A DNA stretch of 64,000 nucleotides from Amycolatopsis keratiniphila subsp. keratiniphila (GTDB lineage Bacteria > Actinomycetota > Actinomycetes > Mycobacteriales > Pseudonocardiaceae): the NCBI RefSeq assembly GCF_001620365.2, contig NZ_LQMT02000036.1:148517-212516 (forward strand), in the 5' to 3' direction. Both the position numbers and the translations under genes were made by a program. Below are positions 23,279 through 31,200 of the stretch, one piece after another. The notes beneath the pieces were generated by a model, which was not told where the DNA came from, ran no database searches, and saw only the letters and a program-made list of their open reading frames with translations. The stretch's first letter is position 1. Every line of letters starts with the position of its first letter.

Positions 23279-25549
23279 TCACACCACCGCGCCGTTGTCG
23301 TCCCGCTGCCGTGTCGGATTCGCCTTCCGGACGGGACGTCCGGCCCCGGGCCACCGCTTGTCGAGCAGGATCGCGACGGGCCCCGCGGTGGCCACTGTGG
23401 ACACCGTGCCCGCGACGAGACCGAGCAGGAGCGCGAGGGCGAAGTCGGCCAGCGAGCCGTCCCCGAGGACCAGCAACGCCCCGAGGACGAACAGCACCCC
23501 GATGCCGGTGTTGATCGTCCTCGGCAACGTCTGCAGCACCGCCGTGCCGACGACGCGCGGGAACGGCTCCTTGCGGTGCTGTCCCCGCACTTCCCGCACC
23601 CGGTCGAAGACCACCACCGAATCGTTGACCGAATAGCCGATCACCGTCAGCAGCGCGGCGAGGAAGACGCCGTCCATGGACTTGCCCAGCCAGGCGAAGA
23701 TCCCGAGGATGATCAGGACGTCCTGGGCGAGCGCGGCCACCGTGGCCAGGCCGAGCCGCCAATCGAATCGCACCGCCAGGTAGATCAGCTGCGCCAGCAC
23801 CGCGAGGCCGAGCGCGATCACCGCCTTGGTGCGCAGTTCGGCGCCGAGGCTCGGGCCGATCTTCTCGTCGCGGATCTCGGTGGCGTCACCCGCGACCCCG
23901 GCGACGGCGGCCCGGATCCGTTCGGTGGCGTCCTCGTCGATCGGCTCGGTGCGGACCGAGATGTCCTTCTCGCCGGACATCTGCACGACGGCGCGGGGGA
24001 ATCCGGCGTCGGAGACCGCGTCACGGACCCGCTCGACGTCGGCGGGCGCCGAAGTGCTGTATTCGACGACCCGGCCGCCGGTGAACTCGACGCCGAGGTT
24101 CGGCCCGGCGACGAACAGTCCCGCGATCGCGGCGATCACGACCGCGCCCGCCACCATCAGCCAGCGTTTCGGTTTCCCGAGGAATGCGGGATCGCGACGG
24201 TTCACCCACTGGCGGACCCGGCCTTCGTGGGTGAGCCCGGACAGCCGCGGTCTGCGCGCGACCACACCCCGCATCGTGAGGTGCAGCAGCAAACGCGTGA
24301 GCACGAGCGAGATGAACAACGCGACGACGACGCCGATCGACAGCGTCACCCCGAAGCCGCGCACCGGACCGGACGCCAGCCAGAACAACAGGCCCGCGGC
24401 GAGCAGGGTGGTCACGTTCGAATCGACGATCGCCGACAACGCGCCGCTGAACCCGCGGCTGACCGAGCGTGGCAGCGAGCCACCCCGTTTGACGGAATGT
24501 TCCTCTCTCGCCCGTTCGAAGACGAGCACTGTGGCATCGACGGCCATACCGATCGCCAGCACGAACCCGGCGAGCCCCGGCAAGGTCAGCGTCGCGCCGA
24601 CGGCGAGCAGCGCGGCATAGGACACGGCCGCGTACGCCACCAGCGCGCCCACGGCGATCAGCCCGGCCAGCCGGTACACCGCGAGCAGGAACAGCGCGGT
24701 CAGCGCCAGTCCGATCACAGCGGCGCGGGCGCTGGCGTCGATGGCGGCCGCGCCGAGGGTGGGCCCGACGGTGCGCTGCTCGATGATCTCGACCGGTGTC
24801 GGCAGCGCGCCGGCGTTGATCAGCAACGCCAGATCCTTGGCCTCGGCGGGCGAGAACCGCCCGGTGATCTGCGTGCTCCCGCCGACGATCCCGACTCCGC
24901 AAACGACCTGGGGGCTCACCTGCGGCGACGAGATCACCTTGTCGTCGAGCGCGATCGCCACCCGGCGGGCGGGATCACCCGGCGGCGAGCAGGCGGCCTG
25001 GCCGGTCAGGCGCTCCCAGGCGCGACCGGAATCCCCTTTGAAGTCGACCGAAACGAGCCAGCCGCCACCCTGCGAATCGATCGACGAGCGCGCCTCGTCG
25101 ACGCCGTCGCCGGTCAGCGCGGCGGGTCCCAGGGTGATCGGCTGCCCGCTCTCGTCGTTGAGGACGCGGGAATCCGGGGCGCCAGTGGCGAGGACGGGAT
25201 GGAAGGACAGCTGCGCGGTGCGGCCGATCACTTCGACGGCCTCGCGCGGATCCCGGACGCCGGGTAGTTCGACGATGATCCGGTTGTCCCCCGAGCGGGC
25301 CAGCATCGGCTCGGCGACACCGAGGGCGTCGACGCGGCGGCGGAGCACCTCGAGTGTCCGGTCGGTGGTCTCCGCGTCGGCGGTGACGGTGGGCGAATCC
25401 TTGGTCTCCAGCACGATCTGCGTGCCACCACGCAGATCGAGCCCCAGTCTCGGGGCGGTGGTCAGCAACAGGTACAGGGTCGCGGCGAGGACGACCAGCG
25501 AGACGACGGCTCGCCCGGTCATGCTTCGCCGCGCGGTTTCGCGCGGCAC
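23279..25549 (-). CDS. secDF: Fused protein translocase subunit SecDF
   Basis: The protein is about 756 aa and combines SecD and SecF. The SecD half has the N-terminal TM, APRLGLDLRGGTQIVLETKD, the P1 head with TLEVLRRRVDALGVAEPMLARSGDNRIIVELPGV, and RND-type TMs with LAGFVLAIGMAVDATVLVFERAREE. The SecF half has NLGVEFTGGRVVEYS and LLTVIGYSVNDSVVVFDRVREV. It uses the proton gradient to assist Sec export. GTG at 25549 is chosen because AAGGAG precedes it; an ATG at 25591 has no ribosome site. Actinomycetes normally encode separate secD and secF near ruvB/relA; this fused stand-alone version under an adjacent TetR looks like an extra copy. Confidence 0.9.
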   Translation of the reverse strand: MPRETARRSMTGRAVVSLVVLAATLYLLLTTAPRLGLDLRGGTQIVLETKDSPTVTADAETTDRTLEVLRRRVDALGVAEPMLARSGDNRIIVELPGVRDPREAVEVIGRTAQLSFHPVLATGAPDSRVLNDESGQPITLGPAALTGDGVDEARSSIDSQGGGWLVSVDFKGDSGRAWERLTGQAACSPPGDPARRVAIALDDKVISSPQVSPQVVCGVGIVGGSTQITGRFSPAEAKDLALLINAGALPTPVEIIEQRTVGPTLGAAAIDASARAAVIGLALTALFLLAVYRLAGLIAVGALVAYAAVSYAALLAVGATLTLPGLAGFVLAIGMAVDATVLVFERAREEHSVKRGGSLPRSVSRGFSGALSAIVDSNVTTLLAAGLLFWLASGPVRGFGVTLSIGVVVALFISLVLTRLLLHLTMRGVVARRPRLSGLTHEGRVRQWVNRRDPAFLGKPKRWLMVAGAVVIAAIAGLFVAGPNLGVEFTGGRVVEYSTSAPADVERVRDAVSDAGFPRAVVQMSGEKDISVRTEPIDEDATERIRAAVAGVAGDATEIRDEKIGPSLGAELRTKAVIALGLAVLAQLIYLAVRFDWRLGLATVAALAQDVLIILGIFAWLGKSMDGVFLAALLTVIGYSVNDSVVVFDRVREVRGQHRKEPFPRVVGTAVLQTLPRTINTGIGVLFVLGALLVLGDGSLADFALALLLGLVAGTVSTVATAGPVAILLDKRWPGAGRPVRKANPTRQRDDNGAVV

Positions 25550-25604
25550 GAAGTTCTCCTTGGTGTTTTCCCGGTTCGGGCGCGCGAACATGCGCCCGTG
25601 AGCG

Positions 25605-25991
25605 TCAGACGGCTACCGGGAAAGGAGGAGCGCGATCGCCCGGCGCGAGGCGGTTCGCCGTGCGCGAGGCGGGAGTGGCTTCGTCGTGGAGTTCGCTGAG
25701 ACGGAGCAGCGTCGTCGACGCGGGCCCGTGCGGGACGGTGCCGAAGAGAGGCAGATCACCGTGACCGTGCACACCCAGGAGCGCGGGTTCGGCGGCGAGC
25801 CTGCCCGCGGCGCGCACCGGCGCGACGGCCTTGGAGACCGAGGAGTCGACCGTCGCGTTCGCCCCGCGCGACTCGTCCGCCGAAGCGGAACCGCCCGAGT
25901 GGAGCGCGAAGAACAGGCCGAGCGCGGTCAGCACGGCGGCGAGCAGCACCGGCACGGCCTGCGCGGCCGTCCTCCTGCTTCCCACCGTCAT
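25605..25991 (-). CDS. Small membrane-anchored/secreted hypothetical protein
   Basis: This 128-aa protein has one N-terminal hydrophobic helix (AAQAVPVLLAAVLTALGLFFAL) followed by a low-complexity Ala/Ser/Arg-rich extracytoplasmic tail. GGGAG lies six bases before ATG 25991. It sits between the tetR stop (30 bp) and the secDF start (56 bp), all on the minus strand, so it is probably part of a tetR-orf-secDF operon. I recognise no family. It may be an accessory to the SecDF copy or merely a lineage-specific protein. Confidence 0.5.
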   Translation of the reverse strand: MTVGSRRTAAQAVPVLLAAVLTALGLFFALHSGGSASADESRGANATVDSSVSKAVAPVRAAGRLAAEPALLGVHGHGDLPLFGTVPHGPASTTLLRLSELHDEATPASRTANRLAPGDRAPPFPVAV

Positions 25992-26020
25992 CGACACACT
26001 CCCGGGTTCTCGCCGACACC

Positions 26021-26641
26021 CTACTGGGATCCGGCCGCCCGCCACAGGCGCGTGATCCCGGCGCGGACGCGGTCCTCCCCCAGTTCCGGCAGCAGGGCGG
26101 TCAGATGCTCGGCCGCCAGCGGGGCCAGCAGGGCGTGCGCGGCGTGCTCCGGGTCGGGGGTGCCGTCGAGCAGGATCGCGACGTGCCGGTGCCAGAACCG
26201 GTACGCCCCGATGCGGTAGCGCGCACCCGGCGCGGCGGTCTCCGACATCCGCACCAGCGGCAGGTGTTCGAGCACGTAGTCGACATACGCCTCAGCGAAG
26301 GCCACGAGCCTCTCGGCCGGCGGAGCGCCCGGGCCCAGTGGCGGCGGCCCGTGCAGGATTCCTTCCTGGAGCAGGCGTTCGCGCGCGTCCAGCAGCGCGA
26401 CGGCCAGCCCGGCCTTGTCACCGAAGCGGCGGAAGAGCGTCCCCTTGCCCACCCCCGCGGCCGCCGCCACCTGATCCATCGATACCGCATCGACCCCGTG
26501 CTCGGCGAACAGCGCCGCCGCCGCGTCCAGGATCGCGGCCCGGTTGCGGGCGGCGTCGGCACGCTCCTTGGGCGGCGGCGTGCGCAGGAGTTCCAACGAG
26601 GTTGCAAAAGCGGACTGCGGTCCGTTATGGTCGTGAGGCAC
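26021..26641 (-). CDS. TetR/AcrR family regulator
   Basis: This 206-aa protein has an HTH at about 27-75 (AAILDAAAALFAEHGVDAVSMDQVAAAAGVGKGTLFRRFGDKAGL) and a helical ligand domain. The start is GTG at 26641. No Shine-Dalgarno is present, but TATAGT of the palindrome ends seven bases upstream, which would place transcription start at the GTG: a leaderless mRNA. It is divergent from the rhodanese gene, with two CGGAC/GTCCG palindromes at 26611 and 26645, so autorepression and control of rhodanese are likely. Confidence 0.87.
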   Translation of the reverse strand: MPHDHNGPQSAFATSLELLRTPPPKERADAARNRAAILDAAAALFAEHGVDAVSMDQVAAAAGVGKGTLFRRFGDKAGLAVALLDARERLLQEGILHGPPPLGPGAPPAERLVAFAEAYVDYVLEHLPLVRMSETAAPGARYRIGAYRFWHRHVAILLDGTPDPEHAAHALLAPLAAEHLTALLPELGEDRVRAGITRLWRAAGSQ

Positions 26642-26658
26642 ATACGGACTATAGTCCG
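26611..26658. promoter_or_regulatory. Twin TetR operators CGGAC-N4-GTCCG
   Basis: CGGACTGCGGTCCG at 26611-26624 (inside the tetR 5' coding end) and CGGACTATAGTCCG at 26645-26658 (a full palindrome) share identical half-sites, 34 bp apart. The second contains TATAGT, usable as a -10 box on either strand. Confidence 0.7.
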
Positions 26659-26677
26659 ATTAACTGGAGGTAGCGAC

Positions 26678-27007
26678 ATGACCGCACTCATCACCCGTGA
26701 CGAGCTGAAGGCCGCGATCGACGCGAAGACCGTGACGGTGGTCGACGCGCTGGGTGGCGAGTACTACGCCAAGCAGCATCTGCCCGGCGCCGTTCCCCTC
26801 GTCCTCGCCGACGTCGACGCGCACGCCGCGACCGTGCTGCCCGATCGCGGCGCCGCCATCGTCACCTACTGCTCGAACCCCGCCTGCCCCAACAGCGGCC
26901 AGGTCGCCGACCGGCTCACCGCGCTGGGCTACACCGACGTCCGCAAGTACCGGGAAGGCATCGAGGACTGGGCCGGCGCGGGCCTGCCCCTCGAATCTCA
27001 GGTCTGA
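26678..27007 (+). CDS. Rhodanese-like domain protein
   Basis: This 109-aa single-domain rhodanese carries YYAKQHLPGAVPLVLADVD and the catalytic loop TYCSNPACPNSGQVADRL with the persulfide-forming Cys, then KYREGIEDWAGAGLP. It would transfer sulfane sulfur or detoxify cyanide-like acceptors; a TetR-linked rhodanese often belongs to sulfur or redox stress responses. ATG at 26678 has GGAGG six to seven bases upstream. Its last ten bases overlap the 3' end of the convergent maleylpyruvate isomerase-type gene. Confidence 0.9.
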   Translation: MTALITRDELKAAIDAKTVTVVDALGGEYYAKQHLPGAVPLVLADVDAHAATVLPDRGAAIVTYCSNPACPNSGQVADRLTALGYTDVRKYREGIEDWAGAGLPLESQV

Positions 27008-27648
27008 GCGGGGACGCGCTCCCGCAGGATCGGGACCCCGTCGCCGTCGAGTTCGGCGAGATAGGCCGCTCGTCCGGTCATGGCCATGATCAAGGCCAGT
27101 GTCGTGCCCGAGACGAGCGGCCCGGACCCGACGGCGAAGGGGCCGTCGGTGGCTTGCAACCGCAGCCCGCCGATGCGCCCCTTCGCCGTCACCACCAGGT
27201 CCGAACCCCCGTAGTACCCGGCCAGTTCGGTGAGGACGGGGATCGGGTAGTCGCGGCGAAGACCCAGCGGACGACGGATGTCCTCGGCGTGCACGATCGC
27301 CTCACCCAGCATCGCGATCTTCGGCAACGGCGGTTTCGTCGTGCTGGTGACCACGCGGCGGAAGCGCTCCAGCGTCTCGGCGCCGTCGTCCCCCATCTGC
27401 TCGGCGAGCCGCATGGCGACCTGCTTGTCGAAATCCCACCGGCAGCGGATCACCCCGGCCATCCACCTCAACGGCGTGAGGCTCGCCCCCGCGGTGACGT
27501 GCGCGAGCACCTCGCGCACCGTCAGCCCGGCACACAGCGACGGCGTCTCCCATCGCTCCTCGGTGAGCTGCGCGAGGTCGTCGGCCAGCGCCGACCGCTC
27601 GGCGTGGACCAGCGGCCAGAGCTCGGTCTTCGTTCCTGAATCCGTCAT
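26998..27648 (-). CDS. Maleylpyruvate isomerase/mycothiol-type DinB family protein (TIGR03083-like)
   Basis: This 216-aa protein carries an N-terminal DinB-like metal-binding bundle: WETPSLCAGLTVREVLAHVTAGA (first His) and MLGEAIVHAEDIRRPLGL (HxxD). It ends with a C-terminal MDMPI-type segment containing TLALIMAMTGRAAYLAEL. Such proteins are mycothiol-dependent transferases or isomerases in actinomycetes. ATG at 27648 has GGAAGGG six bases upstream. It overlaps the rhodanese stop tail-to-tail by ten bases. The substrate is unknown. Confidence 0.85.
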   Translation of the reverse strand: MTDSGTKTELWPLVHAERSALADDLAQLTEERWETPSLCAGLTVREVLAHVTAGASLTPLRWMAGVIRCRWDFDKQVAMRLAEQMGDDGAETLERFRRVVTSTTKPPLPKIAMLGEAIVHAEDIRRPLGLRRDYPIPVLTELAGYYGGSDLVVTAKGRIGGLRLQATDGPFAVGSGPLVSGTTLALIMAMTGRAAYLAELDGDGVPILRERVPAQT

Positions 27649-27754
27649 CCGGAACCCTTCCAGTCGTCGTTCGTCGAAGGTGAGACTCCCGACGCGGCCC
27701 GGAATCATCGGTACGTTGGAGACGATTTCCTGAGTGGACGAAAGAAGAGGACTG

Positions 27755-28174
27755 ATGATCCAGCGCTGGAATCCGGAGACCGTCGCGGCGCCGATCGGCC
27801 CGTACAGCCATCTGGTCCGCGTGCCCGCCGATCACGAACTCGTGGTCGTGTCCGGTCAGATCGGCGTGCTGCCCGACGGCGAACTCGCCGGACCCGACGC
27901 CGAGTCCCAGACCCGCGCGTTGCTCGGCAACCTCGAACGGCTTCTGGAAGCCTCGGGTGCCGGACCCGAGCACCTGGTCAAGGTGTTCAGCATGCTGTCC
28001 GGCACCGAACACCTCGCCGGGTTCCGCACGGCGATGCGCGAGACCTTCACCCGCTGGTACCCGGAAGCGGACTGGCCCGCCCAGTCGCTGATCGTCGTGG
28101 CGGCCCTTGCCCGGCCCGAGCTCGTCGTCGAGGTCGAAGCCCTGATCGCGGTGCCGGTACTTTCTCGTGATTGA
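27755..28174 (+). CDS. RidA (YjgF/YER057c/UK114) family protein
   Basis: This 139-aa protein has the RidA fold: ETVAAPIGPYSHLVRVPADHELVVVSGQIGVLPDG, QTRALLGNLERLLEASGAGPEHLVKVFSML, and the C-terminal LARPELVVEVEALI with the conserved Arg that binds substrate carboxylate. RidA proteins deaminate reactive enamine/imine intermediates. ATG at 27755 has GAGG upstream. It ends at a repeat element shared with the convergent giant surface protein. Confidence 0.9.
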   Translation: MIQRWNPETVAAPIGPYSHLVRVPADHELVVVSGQIGVLPDGELAGPDAESQTRALLGNLERLLEASGAGPEHLVKVFSMLSGTEHLAGFRTAMRETFTRWYPEADWPAQSLIVVAALARPELVVEVEALIAVPVLSRD

Positions 28175-28262
28175 ACGGACGACACACGTGATCAGACGGA
28201 CGACACCCTGGCGTCCGTCTGATCACGCGTGCCGTCCGTCCAGACACGCGTGTCGTCCGGTT
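28173..28262. repeat. Dispersed repeat element, copy C (short), in convergent gap
   Basis: GTGATCAGACGGACG (28188-28202) pairs perfectly with CGTCCGTCTGATCAC (28212-28226). Outer imperfect arms GAACGGACGACACACGT and ACGCGTGTCGTCCGGTTC extend the stem. The words are those of copies A and B. It separates the ridA stop from the giant protein stop and can serve as a bidirectional terminator. Confidence 0.75.
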
Positions 28263-31200
28263 CAGGACTCCCGGCGCCTCCGTCCGGCAAGGAGCAGCAG
28301 CGCGCCGATGGCCAGCATCCCGAACGCCAGCACCGTCATCGTCTTCACCGGTGAGCCGGTCACGGCCAGTCCGGGCGGACGCGGGGTAGTCGGCGGCTGC
28401 GGGTTCGGCTTCTCCGGCGGCTGCGGCGTCGGCGGGGTCGGCGGCACCGGGGTGTCGGTGCCGCAGTCGGGGTTCGCCGAACCCGGCGGGCAGTTGCCGC
28501 CAGGCGTGTCCGACGTGACGACGTTGCGGAGGCGGTGGTCACCGGTCGCCGGCTTCCGCACGGTGACCGCGTAGGTGACTGTCGCCTTCTCCCCCGGCTT
28601 CAGCTCGCCCTTCCAGGTGAGCTTCGGCGCGGAGTAGGTGACCGTTCCCACGCTCGCCTTCGCGGTGCCGTCGAAGGTCGCGTCGTCCAGCACCTGGCTC
28701 AGGTCGTCGGTGAACGTCGCGTCGTCCACCACGGCCTGCCCGGTGTTCTCCACCGTGACGGTGTACGTGACGACCTCGCCCGGCTTCGCCTCCGTCTTGT
28801 CGACCGTCTTCTTGATCTTCAAGCTGGACAGCGGTGTCGTCGTGCCGCACTTCGGATCCTTGCTGCCCGGCGGGCAATTCCCGCCCGGGGTGTCGGACGT
28901 GATCACGTTGGTGAGCTTGCCGTCGCCATCGGTCTTGGTGACCTTGACGCTGTACGTCACCGTCGACGTCTGCCCGATCTCCAGGTCGCCGGTCCACGTC
29001 AGCTTCGGTTCCTCGTAGGTCACCGAACCGATCGTCGCCGCACCGTCCTTCTGGAACACGGCGTCGTCGAGGACCTCGGTGAGGTCGTCGGTGAACGTCG
29101 CACCGGTCAGCTTCGTCTTGCCCGTGTTGCGCACGGTCACCGTGTACTTCACGACGTCGCCCGGGTTCGCCGTGGCCTTGTCCGCCTTCTTCTCCAGCGA
29201 GATCCCGGGCACCGGGGTGACGGTGGAACACGCCGGGTCGTCGGACTGCGGCGGGCAGGTGCCCGGCGTGTTGGTGCTGACGGTGTTCCGCAGTTCGTGA
29301 TCGCCCGTCACCGGGTTCTTCACCTTCACCGAGTACTTCAGCGTGGTCGTCGCCCCGACCGGGAGATCGCCCGTCCACACCAGGTTCGGCGCGGCGAAGG
29401 AGAACGTCCCGGCGACCGGGGCCGCCGTGGCGTCGTCGGCGTAGTCGGCGTCGTCCAGCACCTCGGACAGGTCGTCCGCGACCCGTGCGGCGTCCTCGCC
29501 GACCAGGGGTACCTTGCCGGTGTTGGTGACGGTCACGGTGTAGGTGACGACGTCGCCCGGGTTCGCGGTCTGTTTGTCCGACGTCTTCTTGACCGTCAAT
29601 TCGCGGGACGGCACGTCCGCGACACAGTTCGGGTCGGTCGAATCCGGCGGGCAGTTGTTGCCCGGCGTGTCCGAGGTGACCACATTGGACAGTTTCTTGT
29701 CGCCCGGGTTCGGGTTCTTGATCTTGACCGTATAGGTGATGGTCGAGGTCTGCCCGATGCCCAGCGAGCCGGTCCACGTCAGCTTCGGCGCCGCGTAGGT
29801 GACGCCGCCGATCGTCGCCGCGCCATCGTTCTGATAGTCGGCGTCGTCGAGGACCTCGGTCATGTCGTCGGTGAAGGTGGCGCCGGCCTGTTCGGTCTGC
29901 CCGGTGTTGGTGACGGTGATCGTGTACTTCACCGTGTCACCGGGGTCGACCGACTTCTTGTCGGCGGTCTTCTTGATGAGCAGCCCGGACACCGGCGTCG
30001 TCGTGCCACAGTCCGGGTCGGTCGAACCCGGCGGGCAGTTGTTGCCCGGGGTCTCCGAGGTGACCACATTGGACAGTTTCTTGTCGCCGTCGCCAGGGTT
30101 CTTCACCTGGACCGAGTAGGTCACCGTGGCGGTGGCGCCGATCTCCAGATCGCCGGTCCAGGTCAGCTTCGGCGTCGCATAGGTGACGCCGCCGATGGTC
30201 GCCGCGCCGTCGTTGCGGTAAACGGCGTCGTCGAGCACCTGGGTGAGGTCGTCGGTGAAGGTGGCGCCGGTCAGCTTCGTCTGGCCGGTGTTCCGCACCG
30301 TCACCGTGTACTTCACGACGTCACCGGGGTTCGCGGACTTCTTGTCGACCGTCTTTTTGATCTCAAGGCCCGACACCGGAGTCTCCGTGCCACAGTCCGG
30401 ATCGGTCGAACCCGGCGGGCAGTTCCCGCCCGGTGTCTCCGACGTCACGGCGTTCTTGAGCCGGTTGTCACCGGTGTTCGGGTTCTTCACCTTGACCGAG
30501 TAGGTCACCGTAGCGGTGGCACCGACTTCGAGATCGCCCGTCCACGTCAACTTCGGTGCCGCATACGTGACGCCGCCGATCGTCGCCGCACCATCGTTCT
30601 GGTAATCGGCATCGTCGAGGACCTGCGTCAGGTCGTCGGTGAACGTCGCACCGGAGATCTTCGTCTGGCCGGTGTTGGTGACGGTCACCGTGTACTTCAC
30701 GACATCACCGGGATTCGCGGACTTCTTGTCGGCCGACTTCTCGATCTTCAGCCCGGACACCGGCGTCGTGGTCCCGCACTTCGGATCCGTCGAGCCCGGC
30801 GGGCAGTTCCCGCCCGGTGTTTCCGAGGTGACGGTGTTGATGAGCTTCTTGTCGCCCGGGGCGGGATCCTTGACCTTCACCGAGTACGTGACCGTCGACG
30901 TGGCGCCGATTTCGAGGTCGCCCGTCCAGGTCAGCTTCGGCGCCGCATACGTGACACCACCGATCGTCGCCGCGGCGTCGTTCTGGTAGTCGGCGTCGTC
31001 GAGCACCTGAGTGAGATCGTCGGTGAACGTCGCACCAGAGATCTTCGTCTGGCCGGTGTTCCGCACGGTGACCGTGTACTTCACCACGTCACCGGGGTTC
31101 GCCGACTGCTTGTCCACGGACTTCTCGATCTTCAAACCGGAAACCGGTGTGGTCGTGCCACACTTCGGATCCGTCGAGCCCGGCGGGCAGTTCCCGCCTG

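Noticed and set aside
28173..28262. Possible attachment site because of the strong dyads
   Set aside because: The same words occur in two other gene-end positions and there is no integrase or duplicated flank, so a repeat/terminator explanation is simpler.
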